NCBI RefSeq assembly: GCF_004362715.1
Contig: NZ_SNYC01000003.1
Location: 185,591 to 249,590 of the forward strand
DNA: 64,000 nucleotides
Source of the DNA: Pedobacter metabolipauper
Lineage (GTDB): Bacteria; Bacteroidota; Bacteroidia; Sphingobacteriales; Sphingobacteriaceae
Direction of reading: 5' to 3'
Position 1 is the stretch's first letter. Each line of letters opens with the position of its first letter. Under the pieces are notes generated by a model. That model saw nothing but the letters and a program-made list of their open reading frames with translations, did not search any database and was not told the origin of the DNA. The translations under genes and the position numbers were made by a program. Below, in pieces: positions 1-7,865 of this stretch.

Positions 1-1197
1 ATCCGCGGCGCAGCATCTGACGAAATGCTCGAGCGCAATATCTCACTACAGAATTCTGTAAATACTTCGACCGACATTCAGCAAAACTTCATTGGCGATT
101 TTAAAGTACTCGGATTGCGTAACCGTTTGGTAGCCGGGCTGGATTATTTAAACCAAACCGTTAACAACAGCAATTCGCCATACCTGGTATTTGACAATGT
201 AAGCGGACTGGTACCGGATGCCAATTATGTGAAGATCTCACGGCCTGCCGTAGAAGCAAGGCTTGCTGCGAGCACGGCGTTACCAACCAAGAATACGGGC
301 AAAAATAACATTTATAGTGTATACGCGTCAGATGTTTTAAATCTGTCTGACCGTTTGATGGCCATGCTTAGCCTTCGTGTAGACCGTTTTCAAAATAAAG
401 GTCTGCTGAATCAAAATGATATGAAGCTTTCTGGCTTTTACATGCAGACAGCATTTTCACCAAAGTTGGGAATGGTTTACCAGGTGTTGAGAGACCGGCT
501 TTCTGTATTCGGGAATTATATGAATGGATTTAGTAATGTTGCCCCGGTTTCACAACCAGAAGGTTCAGGTGCGTCCAATACCTTTAAGCCCCAGCAGGCA
601 AACCAGTTTGAAGGTGGTGCGAAATTGGATATGTTTGATGGAAAGCTCAGCTTTACAGCCAGTTACTATGATATTAAAGTTACGAATATGACGCGGACAG
701 AAGGCGTTAATGTGAACAATGTAAATTATAACATTACCGTGCAAAATGGTACCCAGGAAAGTCATGGTGTAGAGTTTGAGCTGATCACAAATCCGGTTGA
801 AGGCTTAAATGTTATTGCTGGTTACAGCTATAATTATAGTAAGCTGACCAAATCAACTGCAGCATTGGAAAATCGCAGACCAGCCTCTGCCGGACCAGGC
901 AACTTATTCAATTCCTGGGCAAGTTACACTGTTCCTAAAGGAACCTATAAAGGACTGGGTTTAGGATTTGGCGCGAACTTTATTGGCGAACATTTGACTG
1001 GTAACTCTGCCGTAACCGGCGTATTTATACTTCCTTCTTACTTACTGGTTACCACAACCGCGTTCTATGACACGCCACGATACCGGTTGGGAGTGAAAAT
1101 AGATAACCTTACTGATGAACTTTATTTTACCGGACAAGGTGTACTTACAGCACAGATGCCTAGAACAATAGCTGCCAATGTTACCATTAAGTTTTAA
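1..1197 (+). CDS. TonB-dependent siderophore-type receptor, C-terminal part
   Basis: The frame is open from base 1, so the N-terminus, including the plug domain, lies outside the window; about 398 residues are visible. They show the alternating strands and turns of an outer-membrane beta-barrel, with the receptor signature IDNLTDELYF near the end and a terminal Phe, the usual recognition signal for barrel assembly. Such receptors import iron chelates using TonB energy. The siderophore (FhuA/FecA-like) assignment rests on the barrel sequence style and on the next gene, a PepSY protein commonly paired with siderophore receptors. The stop codon overlaps the next gene by 20 bases, so the two are very likely co-transcribed and translationally coupled. 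The exact ligand cannot be told. Confidence 0.85.
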   Translation: MRGAASDEMLERNISLQNSVNTSTDIQQNFIGDFKVLGLRNRLVAGLDYLNQTVNNSNSPYLVFDNVSGLVPDANYVKISRPAVEARLAASTALPTKNTGKNNIYSVYASDVLNLSDRLMAMLSLRVDRFQNKGLLNQNDMKLSGFYMQTAFSPKLGMVYQVLRDRLSVFGNYMNGFSNVAPVSQPEGSGASNTFKPQQANQFEGGAKLDMFDGKLSFTASYYDIKVTNMTRTEGVNVNNVNYNITVQNGTQESHGVEFELITNPVEGLNVIAGYSYNYSKLTKSTAALENRRPASAGPGNLFNSWASYTVPKGTYKGLGLGFGANFIGEHLTGNSAVTGVFILPSYLLVTTTAFYDTPRYRLGVKIDNLTDELYFTGQGVLTAQMPRTIAANVTIKF

Positions 1198-2284
1198 AAA
1201 ATATACAACACTCTTACACCTCTGGCTCGGATTAATTTCCGGGCTGGTGGTGTTTATATTGGGCATCACGGGGGCAATGTATGCATTTCAGGAAGAGATC
1301 AAAGACGTTTTGTATAAAGACCGTTTGTATGTACCCGTTCCTCCTGATGGCAAAAAATTACCATTAAGCCATCTTATAACTAAAGCAGAATCTGCATTGG
1401 GTAAAACACGTAAGATCAGTCGTGTTGAAATTTCTCAAAAGCCAGGCCGTACCTATATGTTTCGATCGTTAAAAGTGAATAAAGACGGTTTTGGATATTG
1501 GAACTATTATGCGCATTACCAAAAAGTATATCTCAATCCATATACCGGAAAGGTAGTCTTTGTGGAAAATGCAGCGAAAGAATTTTTTACAGTCGTACTC
1601 GCCCTGCATATGAACCTGCTGCTTGGTGATCAGGTTGGACACCAGGTTGCGCGTTGGTCTGTAGTATGCTTTGTATTGCTGCTCATTACCGGTATGATAC
1701 TTTGGTGGCCGAAGAAATGGAAGCGTAAACAGCTGAAAACGAATTTTACCATCAAATGGAATGCAAAATTTAAGCGCCTCAATTATGACCTGCACAAAGT
1801 TTTCGGATTTTATGCATTCCTCCTGTTATTGATCATCAGCCTAACAGGCCTGATGTGGTCTTTTGATGTTGTTGCGGAAAAGAAGTCTAAAGTTTTATCT
1901 GATACGACTCAAGTTATGGGGAAAAGTCCGTCAGACCTGATCTTTAAACAAGCAATGGGGTCAGCTCCGCAAACCGCCTATTTCCTGTACAACTTTCCTG
2001 CGTTAAAAAGCGGAACGGTGAACGTATCCGCATATTTAAGTGAGGATCATTTGTATGATCGTATTCAATTTAAATATGACCGGTATAATGGAAAACTGCT
2101 GCATACCGGTGATTCTTTCGAAGTTCTTTCTACAGTGCCGAGGATCAAAGCCATGAATTATGACCTGCATACCGGAACTCTATTCGGATTGGCCGGAAAA
2201 ATAATGGCTTTTATTGCAGGTTTGATTGCTGCCGCATTGCCGGTAACTGGATTTTTGATGTGGTACTGGAAAAGATATTGTTAA
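1178..2284 (+). CDS. PepSY-associated transmembrane protein (PiuB-like)
   Basis: An inner-membrane protein of 368 residues with about four membrane segments: residues 14-36, a segment near 160-180 ending in GMILWW, one near 210-230, and one close to the C-terminus. Large periplasmic loops lie between them. This is the PepSY_TM/iron-regulated membrane protein pattern; homologues such as FoxB, PiuB and FsrB take part in ferric-siderophore reduction or release. Conserved membrane-proximal His residues (TTLLHLWLG near the start and NYDLHTG near the end) would fit heme or metal binding. The start at 1178 lies inside the end of the receptor gene, which supports a two-gene iron-uptake operon. The exact biochemical role is inferred from the family. 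Confidence 0.85.
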   Translation: MLPLSFKKYTTLLHLWLGLISGLVVFILGITGAMYAFQEEIKDVLYKDRLYVPVPPDGKKLPLSHLITKAESALGKTRKISRVEISQKPGRTYMFRSLKVNKDGFGYWNYYAHYQKVYLNPYTGKVVFVENAAKEFFTVVLALHMNLLLGDQVGHQVARWSVVCFVLLLITGMILWWPKKWKRKQLKTNFTIKWNAKFKRLNYDLHKVFGFYAFLLLLIISLTGLMWSFDVVAEKKSKVLSDTTQVMGKSPSDLIFKQAMGSAPQTAYFLYNFPALKSGTVNVSAYLSEDHLYDRIQFKYDRYNGKLLHTGDSFEVLSTVPRIKAMNYDLHTGTLFGLAGKIMAFIAGLIAAALPVTGFLMWYWKRYC

Positions 2285-2380
2285 GTTATTGTGAAAAGAA
2301 AAAATACTACCTGTAAGAATATATTTTGTGGATAGGATTTGCTATGTTTATGGCACCAAACCAACCACCAAATCTCTTTT

Positions 2381-3061
2381 ATGGCCACCACTTCTATTCA
2401 GGATAAGATAGATACAAAAATTGCGGAGATTGCTTTATTTGCAGATTCACTACCAGCAGTAGTTACACTTCATGACATGAGAACCGGCTGTATTTGCTGG
2501 ATGTCTCCGCGCGGATTAAAGGATATAGGAGTCTCTTTAAAAGAACTTAGGGCCTTAAATGCAGAAGAGTATTATTCACGCTTTTTCAATGAAGAGGACG
2601 CAAAAGATTACGTACCTAAAATATTCGGCTTTATTCAGCGAAACAATGACGACGAGATATTAACCTTCCTCCAGCAGGTACGCTTTAAGGCTACAAAAGA
2701 CTGGAACTGGCACATGAGCAGTGTACGCATCCTGATGCGGGACGATGAGCATAAACCTTTACTTTTAATTGTGATGTCGTTTCCCATAGATTCTATGCAC
2801 CACATGACCGTAAAAGCATCCAGGTTATTGGAAGAAAACAATTTCCTCCGGAAGAATTTTCAGAATTTCGATAAGCTGAGCGATCGGGAACGGGAGGTGC
2901 TCCGGTTGCTTGCATTGGGTAAAAGCTCAATAGATACCGCTTCAGAGCTATTTATTTCACAACATACCGTAGAGGCCCACCGTAAAAATATCCGCCAAAA
3001 GCTCAATTCAAATTCTTACTATGAATTGTGTCAGTATGCGCGTGCATTTGATTTAATCTAA
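2381..3061 (+). CDS. LuxR-type transcriptional regulator with PAS-like N-terminus
   Basis: A 226-residue regulator. The C-terminal ~60 residues are a GerE/LuxR helix-turn-helix: DREREVLRLLALGKSS followed by the recognition-helix region SQHTVEAHRKNIRQKL. The N-terminal ~150 residues resemble a PAS-like sensor fold (LPAVVTLHDM, then CWMSPRGL); no receiver Asp is evident, so it is probably not a response regulator. The ATG at 2381 is preferred over an upstream TTG at 2339 because the alternative N-terminus is unlike a protein start and MATTSIQDK begins a plausible helix. It stands alone, downstream of the siderophore pair on the same strand with a 96-base gap. Its signal and targets cannot be read from the sequence. 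Confidence 0.8.
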   Translation: MATTSIQDKIDTKIAEIALFADSLPAVVTLHDMRTGCICWMSPRGLKDIGVSLKELRALNAEEYYSRFFNEEDAKDYVPKIFGFIQRNNDDEILTFLQQVRFKATKDWNWHMSSVRILMRDDEHKPLLLIVMSFPIDSMHHMTVKASRLLEENNFLRKNFQNFDKLSDREREVLRLLALGKSSIDTASELFISQHTVEAHRKNIRQKLNSNSYYELCQYARAFDLI

Positions 3062-3170
3062 TAAATAACTGCTGATTAATGTTTTTTTATTAGATTCACT
3101 CCTGTATTCATAGAAGCAGGTTAGATCCTGCTGTCATCGGTGCAAGATTAGTTATTTAACCAAATTATAA

Positions 3171-4340
3171 ATGAAAAGATCAGTAAAAACAATTTTTGCA
3201 ATCGCGCTGTCCGTTGCAGTTGCTGCATGTAACCCTACAGAAAAAAAAGAAGCCACAACCACTCCAGGTGATTCAGCCCAAACAGTTACGCTGTTAGACA
3301 GCACAAAATTCCAGAAAGAAATTGATGGCAAGAAAACCAATCTCTACATCTTAAAAAATAAAAACAACATGCAGGCTGCGTTTACCAATTATGGCGGCAG
3401 GATTGTAAGCTTATTGGTGCCGGACAGTGCTGGTAAACTTGTCGATGTGGTTACCGGATTTGAAAGCGTAGATGCATTTGAAAAAGCTACAGAACCATAT
3501 TTCGGTGCTACAATTGGCCGTTATGGTAACCGGATTGCCAAAGGTAAGTTTAGCCTCGATGGTAAAGCCTATACACTTTTTACCAATAATGGACAAAATA
3601 CACTTCATGGTGGAAAAAAAGGATTTCAGTACGTAGTATGGGATGCTGCTCAACCCGATGCACATACCTTAGTACTTACCTATCTGTCAAAAGATATGGA
3701 AGAAGGCTATCCCGGTAACCTGAATGTAAAAGTAACTTATAGTTTAACGGACAATAACGAATTAAAGATGGATTATGAAGCCACAACGGATAAGAAAACC
3801 GTGGTGAACTTAACCAATCATGCGTTCTTTAATTTAAATGGAGAAGGTTCTGGTTCAATCTTAAACCACAGCCTTCAGATCTATGCAGATCAGTATACAC
3901 CTGTAGACAGCACATTGATCCCGTTGGGTAAAAATGCGGCAGTTAAAGGCACTCCATTTGATTTTACAACGGCGACTACCATTGGTAAACGTGTTGAAGA
4001 AAAAAACGAGCAATTGAAAAATGGAACCGGTTACGATCATAACTATGTACTAAACGGAACAAAGGGAATGGGAATGACCCATGCAGCAACCATTAGCGGA
4101 GATCTTACCGGGATTAAAATGGATATTTATACCCAGGAACCTGGTCTTCAGTTTTACAGCGGTAATTTTATGCAGGGAAAAAATACGTTTAAAGGTGGTG
4201 CTAAAGATGATTTCAGGACCGCATTTGCTTTAGAAACGCAGCATTTTCCGGATTCTCCAAACCAGCCGGCTTTCCCTTCAACAGTTCTGAACCCTGGTCA
4301 GCAGTATAAAACATCTTCAATCTACACGTTCAGTAAATAA
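3171..4340 (+). CDS. galM: Aldose 1-epimerase (galactose mutarotase), lipoprotein
   Basis: A 389-residue enzyme interconverting alpha and beta anomers of aldoses. The N-terminus is a lipoprotein signal ending in the lipobox VAAC, so the protein is probably anchored in a membrane outside the cytoplasm, unlike cytosolic E. coli GalM. After a ~40-residue linker the mutarotase fold is complete: the catalytic His of NLTNHAFFNL is residue 217, the catalytic Glu of FALETQHFP is residue 355, and the early GATIGRYGNRI motif is present. Extracytoplasmic mutarotases are common in Bacteroidota that degrade polysaccharides. A weak hairpin (AGCAGG/CCTGCT, 3115-3132) precedes the gene. No sugar-transport gene is adjacent. 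Confidence 0.93.
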   Translation: MKRSVKTIFAIALSVAVAACNPTEKKEATTTPGDSAQTVTLLDSTKFQKEIDGKKTNLYILKNKNNMQAAFTNYGGRIVSLLVPDSAGKLVDVVTGFESVDAFEKATEPYFGATIGRYGNRIAKGKFSLDGKAYTLFTNNGQNTLHGGKKGFQYVVWDAAQPDAHTLVLTYLSKDMEEGYPGNLNVKVTYSLTDNNELKMDYEATTDKKTVVNLTNHAFFNLNGEGSGSILNHSLQIYADQYTPVDSTLIPLGKNAAVKGTPFDFTTATTIGKRVEEKNEQLKNGTGYDHNYVLNGTKGMGMTHAATISGDLTGIKMDIYTQEPGLQFYSGNFMQGKNTFKGGAKDDFRTAFALETQHFPDSPNQPAFPSTVLNPGQQYKTSSIYTFSK

Positions 4341-4365
4341 GAATATATTAAAACCGATTAAATAC

Positions 4366-4399
4366 TTAAAGGCTGTGTGGAGATCCATACAGCCTTTAA
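4366..4399. terminator. Hairpin after galM, probable terminator
   Basis: TTAAAGGCTGT pairs with ACAGCCTTTAA, extended inward by GTGG/CCAT with one wobble, leaving a four-base loop. A run of T does not follow directly, so termination strength is uncertain. A hairpin starting with the same AGGCTGTG sequence occurs at 7827-7865. Confidence 0.6.
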
Positions 4400-4412
4400 A
4401 TAAATACAATAG

Positions 4413-5798
4413 ATGCTATTTGAACAAAATGGATTAGTCGTAAGTAAAGGTGAGATCTGGGCTTTAACCGGACCTGCGGGTTCTGGTAAAACGACACTGC
4501 TCAAAGCGATTGTAGCGCATATTAAAACATTAAACAACCTCCCGGTTGATGTAGCGGTAGTTTCTGCCCGGCATAATTTCCGCAATCTTTCCAATACCAA
4601 AGATCTATATTACCAGCAGCGCTTTAATTCGATGGATGCAGAAGATTCAGAGACGGTTGAAGTCTATCTGTCTGCAGTAGAAAGCAAAAAAAAAAATGGG
4701 GACTGGAACCTTCCAAAGGTAATCACGCGGTTAAACCTGCAGCACTTAAAGGATAAGGAGCTGATCAAACTTTCAAATGGTGAAACCAAGCGCTTGTTAA
4801 TCGCTTCAGCATTGCTTAAGAATCCGGATCTATTACTGCTGGATAACCCGTTAACCGGTTTAGACGTACAAACCCGTGCAGATTTTGATGTGCTGCTAAA
4901 GGAGATCTCAGACTCTGGGATAACCATTGTTCTGGCAAGCTCCTCAACGGTCTTACCTGCTGCAATTTCTCATGTAGCCATACTCGATCAGGGCATCGTA
5001 GTACGAAGCATGCCCATACATGAGTTTGCAGCAGATGAATACCAGCCAGTGCAAAATAATAGCATTGATGAAGCAGAATTGCAATCCCTGCTTTCCGTAA
5101 AAAGCATGGACGTATATGAAACCATTGTTGGGATGGAAAATATTCATATCCAATATGGAGATAAAACCATACTGAATGCAGTGGACTGGCAGATCAAACA
5201 AGGAGAACACTGGGCCTTACTGGGGCACAATGGTGCCGGAAAATCTACTTTACTGAGTTTGATCAATGGAGATAATCCGCAGGCTTATGCGAATAAGATT
5301 GTTCTTTTTGATAAGAGAAGAGGTACAGGAGAAAGCATTTGGGATATAAAAAAGAAGATCGGATTTGTATCTCCTGAGTTTTTCCAATATTTTGATTCCA
5401 GTACTTCCTGTCTGGAAGTAATAGAATCAGGTTTTTACGATACGCTGGGATTATTCAGGCCATCAAACCCAAAATTAGCTTCGGTATGCAAAAGATGGAT
5501 GGCTGTATTGGAAATTGAAGGCTATGCAGCCAAATTATTTAAAAATGTTCCGGTAAGTATCCAGCGTTTATGTTTACTGGCGAGGGCATTGGTTAAAAAC
5601 CCACCGCTATTGATCTTTGATGAACCATGTCAGGGACTGGATCCGCAACAGGCAGAACATTTTAAGCGATTGGTAGACAGTATATGTACGTATTCCAATG
5701 CGACACTGATTTATGTGAGCCATTATGCGCATGAAATTCCTGATCGCGTTACGCGGACGCTAACATTGGATATGGGGAATGTTGTAAATAATGGTTAA
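4413..5798 (+). CDS. Tandem ABC ATPase (ModF/PhrA-like), no membrane domain
   Basis: One 461-residue chain with two ABC nucleotide-binding domains and no membrane segments, like E. coli ModF. Domain 1: Walker A GPAGSGKTT (Lys26), signature LSNGE (120-124), Walker B ending D144-N145, where the catalytic Glu is replaced by Asn. Domain 2: Walker A GHNGAGKST (Lys277), a degenerate signature V381-S-I-Q, Walker B with D403-E404. The first beta strand usual in such domains is missing: the ATG at 4413 comes right after an in-frame stop at 4410, and residue 1 aligns with the second strand. It follows galM by 72 bases with a hairpin between. The physiological role is unknown; molybdate or photorepair labels are only family names. 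Confidence 0.85.
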   Translation: MLFEQNGLVVSKGEIWALTGPAGSGKTTLLKAIVAHIKTLNNLPVDVAVVSARHNFRNLSNTKDLYYQQRFNSMDAEDSETVEVYLSAVESKKKNGDWNLPKVITRLNLQHLKDKELIKLSNGETKRLLIASALLKNPDLLLLDNPLTGLDVQTRADFDVLLKEISDSGITIVLASSSTVLPAAISHVAILDQGIVVRSMPIHEFAADEYQPVQNNSIDEAELQSLLSVKSMDVYETIVGMENIHIQYGDKTILNAVDWQIKQGEHWALLGHNGAGKSTLLSLINGDNPQAYANKIVLFDKRRGTGESIWDIKKKIGFVSPEFFQYFDSSTSCLEVIESGFYDTLGLFRPSNPKLASVCKRWMAVLEIEGYAAKLFKNVPVSIQRLCLLARALVKNPPLLIFDEPCQGLDPQQAEHFKRLVDSICTYSNATLIYVSHYAHEIPDRVTRTLTLDMGNVVNNG

Positions 5799-5876
5799 AA
5801 TCATTCAACATCTTTAGAAATATGTTATAAACAGTGCGTATGTGGATAAAAACAGGTGAATATTCTTTAATATTCA

Positions 5877-5907
5877 TTTGGCACAAATCCAATAATTATT
5901 ACCTTAG
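5877..5907 (+). promoter_or_regulatory. Bacteroidota-type promoter for mini-histone gene
   Basis: TTTG at 5877-5880, then 19 bases, then TACCTTAG at 5900-5907, one mismatch from TAnnTTTG. The spacing fits the -33/-7 promoters of Bacteroidota. Transcription would start about 35 bases before the ATG at 5950. Confidence 0.5.
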
Positions 5908-5949
5908 TGCGTTGTTAAATCAAATAATAAATCTAAACACAAGAAAGAC

Positions 5950-6126
5950 ATGGAAAAATTTTCAAAACTAAAAGAACTTATCTCAGGAGTTGAAGCAGAC
6001 GTAGAAAAATTTTATAATTCAGGTAATGGCGCTGCTGGTACCAGAGTTCGTAAAGCAATGCAAGACTTAAAAGGACTAGCTCAGGACATCCGTACTGAAG
6101 TTACAGAGAAAAAAAATACTAAATAG
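5950..6126 (+). CDS. Miniature histone H1-like protein
   Basis: A 58-residue protein: MEKFSKLKELISGVEADVEK, then a short Gly/Ala turn, then a basic helix with TRVRKAMQDLKGLAQDIR and a Lys-rich tail ending KKNTK. This is the small histone H1/Hc1-like family widespread in Bacteroidota, predicted to bind DNA non-specifically in the nucleoid. It lacks the long Lys/Ala-repeat tail of chlamydial Hc1. It has its own promoter and a strong terminator directly downstream, so it is a monocistronic, probably well expressed gene. The size fits the Bacteroidota family members I know. Confidence 0.85.
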   Translation: MEKFSKLKELISGVEADVEKFYNSGNGAAGTRVRKAMQDLKGLAQDIRTEVTEKKNTK

Positions 6127-6146
6127 TATTTGAGTTATACATGGAG

Positions 6147-6176
6147 AAGCCCGCTATACGCGGGCTTTTTTATTTT
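6147..6176 (+). terminator. Rho-independent terminator of mini-histone gene
   Basis: AAGCCCGC (6147-6154) pairs with GCGGGCTT (6160-6167), followed by TTTTATTTT. The T-run ends at the stop codon of the convergent LysR gene. Confidence 0.92.
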
Positions 6177-7072
6177 CAGACCATTTCTTTTTCAAAGATC
6201 TGTTCAATGGTCTTAATCTGCTCTGCATAAATTGATTTCTTGCGCGTTCCAAAATATAAGGTGTTCTCGATCACATGTGTACCTTCCCACAAGATCCGGA
6301 TGTTCCCGGCATCAAGTTCTTTGGCAGACAGAAAATCCGGGATCACCGCTACGCCTTTATTGCCGCTCAGGCAACGGATAATGGAACTTAAATTAGGCAC
6401 GATATAATTGGGTTTGAAATCTGGCCTTTTGCCGAAGTTGTTGTGCCAAAACCTGCGCAAATGTTCCATATCACCAGTAGTGCCATACCAGGTTTGCTGC
6501 TTTAACCAATTATGGATCCCTTCTTCATCATTAGCACTAACCATCTCTTCAAATCCATCGGTTACCGTAGCCGATCCACAGGCCAGTACGATCTTTTCTT
6601 TGAAAAATGGTTTGTAAGACAATCCTTTATAATCTCCTTTTTGAGGGGTAATGATCAGGTCCAGGATTCCACCATCCAGATCACTTAGCATTTGCGGATA
6701 GTCACCAAACTTAATGATCACATTGAATGGCAAGGTTGGCAAATACGGTTCCAGTGTAAATTGAAAAGTCTCAAAGCACATCCCAATACTGATGGTAGGC
6801 ACATCTTTCTCAGAGCTCCTGTGGAAGTGCCGCTCGGCATCTTCCAGTTTGGAAAGCGGTTCCAGGATGTAATTGTACAATACTTTTCCCCTTTCAGTAG
6901 AGATCATTCTTCGGGATGTACGGTCGAACAGCTTGTATCCCACATAAGATTCCAGTGAACTTAAATGCAGACTAACACCAGGCTGTGAAATGAACAAAGA
7001 TTCTGCTGCACCGGTAAGGGTGCCCGTTTCATAGATCGCTTTAAAAGTTCTAAACCATTCCAGATTGATCAT
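6176..7072 (-). CDS. LysR-family transcriptional regulator
   Basis: A 298-residue regulator with an N-terminal winged helix-turn-helix (INLEWFRTFKAIYETGTLTG, then FISQPGVSLHLSSLE) and a C-terminal periplasmic-binding-like effector domain. The ATG at 7072 is preferred over the upstream TTG at 7093. It is divergent from the MdaB-like gene at 7208, the classical arrangement for a LysR regulator controlling its neighbour and itself, and a long dyad lies between the two. Redox or quinone stress is a reasonable guess for the signal given the partner gene, but no effector-binding residues were identified. Confidence 0.88.
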   Translation of the reverse strand: MINLEWFRTFKAIYETGTLTGAAESLFISQPGVSLHLSSLESYVGYKLFDRTSRRMISTERGKVLYNYILEPLSKLEDAERHFHRSSEKDVPTISIGMCFETFQFTLEPYLPTLPFNVIIKFGDYPQMLSDLDGGILDLIITPQKGDYKGLSYKPFFKEKIVLACGSATVTDGFEEMVSANDEEGIHNWLKQQTWYGTTGDMEHLRRFWHNNFGKRPDFKPNYIVPNLSSIIRCLSGNKGVAVIPDFLSAKELDAGNIRILWEGTHVIENTLYFGTRKKSIYAEQIKTIEQIFEKEMV

Positions 7073-7076
7073 ACTA

Positions 7077-7142
7077 TTATAATTATGATACAAATGTATG
7101 AATTATATAATTTTATTAATCCTTTAAGTGGTTGTAATTTTG
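7077..7142. promoter_or_regulatory. LysR-type dyad and mdaB promoter
   Basis: A long A/T-rich dyad spans 7077-7110, with ATACA-AA-TGTAT (7088-7099) at the centre flanked by ATAATT and AATTAT. A TAATTTTG -7 box lies at 7135-7142 on the plus strand. The dyad sits between the two divergent starts, where a LysR site is expected. Site identity is inference. Confidence 0.5.
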
Positions 7143-7207
7143 TACCGGTAATCACAAAAGAACATCGGGCGGATAATCGCCTGATCACAAAATAAAAAAA
7201 ATAAACC

Positions 7208-7813
7208 ATGAAAAATATATTTGTTATTAACGGGGGACAGGTTTTTGGTCACTCTGGCGGACTTTTCAATAAATCAATCACTGCGGCCACCGTAGATTTT
7301 TTTAAAAATAATCCCGACTTTGAAATCAGATCTACTGATATCAATGAGGTTTATGATACAAAACAAGAAGTGGAGAATTATAAATGGGCAGATGTAGTGA
7401 TCTATCATACACCTGTATGGTGGTTTCAGCTTCCACATGGATTTAAGAAATACATCGATGAGGTATTTACAGAAGGACATCAAAATGGAATCTATAAAAG
7501 CGACGGCCGCTCATCTGCCAATCCGGCCGTAAACTATGGTACTGGCGGCTTGCTCCATGGAAAAAAATATATGCTTACTACTTCTTGGAATGCACCAAAA
7601 GAAGCCTTTACGCTGCCTGGTGAATTCTTTAACCAGCACAGTGTGGATGAAGGGCCAATGTTCGGTTTTCACCGGATGAATGCATTTACCGGAATGGAAA
7701 AGATTGCCGGCATGCACTTTCATGACGTAGAGAAAAATGCGGATATTTTAAGAGATCTGGATCGGTATGAGACGCACTTAACAGAAACCTTTATCGATAG
7801 CGTTGCAGAATAA
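7208..7813 (+). CDS. mdaB: NAD(P)H-dependent quinone oxidoreductase, MdaB family
   Basis: A 201-residue flavodoxin-fold protein of the MdaB/NQO type. It shows the start FVINGGQVFGHSGGLFN (flavin phosphate loop), YHTPVWWFQLPHGFKKYID (flavin contact and the PVWW motif of MdaB) and GTGGLLHGKKYML. The family reduces quinones by two electrons with FAD/FMN and NADPH, protecting against quinone and oxidative stress in the cytoplasm. Length matches E. coli MdaB (about 193). It is divergent from a LysR gene, probably its regulator, and 52 bases upstream of an SDR-type gene with which it may be co-transcribed through a hairpin. Confidence 0.9.
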   Translation: MKNIFVINGGQVFGHSGGLFNKSITAATVDFFKNNPDFEIRSTDINEVYDTKQEVENYKWADVVIYHTPVWWFQLPHGFKKYIDEVFTEGHQNGIYKSDGRSSANPAVNYGTGGLLHGKKYMLTTSWNAPKEAFTLPGEFFNQHSVDEGPMFGFHRMNAFTGMEKIAGMHFHDVEKNADILRDLDRYETHLTETFIDSVAE

Positions 7814-7826
7814 GTAAACAATTAAA

Positions 7827-7865
7827 AGGCTGTGCTGTTCTTGTTTCGACATCTACGCACAGCCT
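7827..7865 (+). promoter_or_regulatory. Hairpin abutting the start codon of the SDR gene
   Basis: AGGCTGTGC (7827-7835) pairs perfectly with GCACAGCCT (7857-7865) across a 21-base loop. The next base begins the ATG at 7866. It could end mdaB transcription or mask the ribosome-binding region of the next gene; no T-run follows. Confidence 0.5.
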
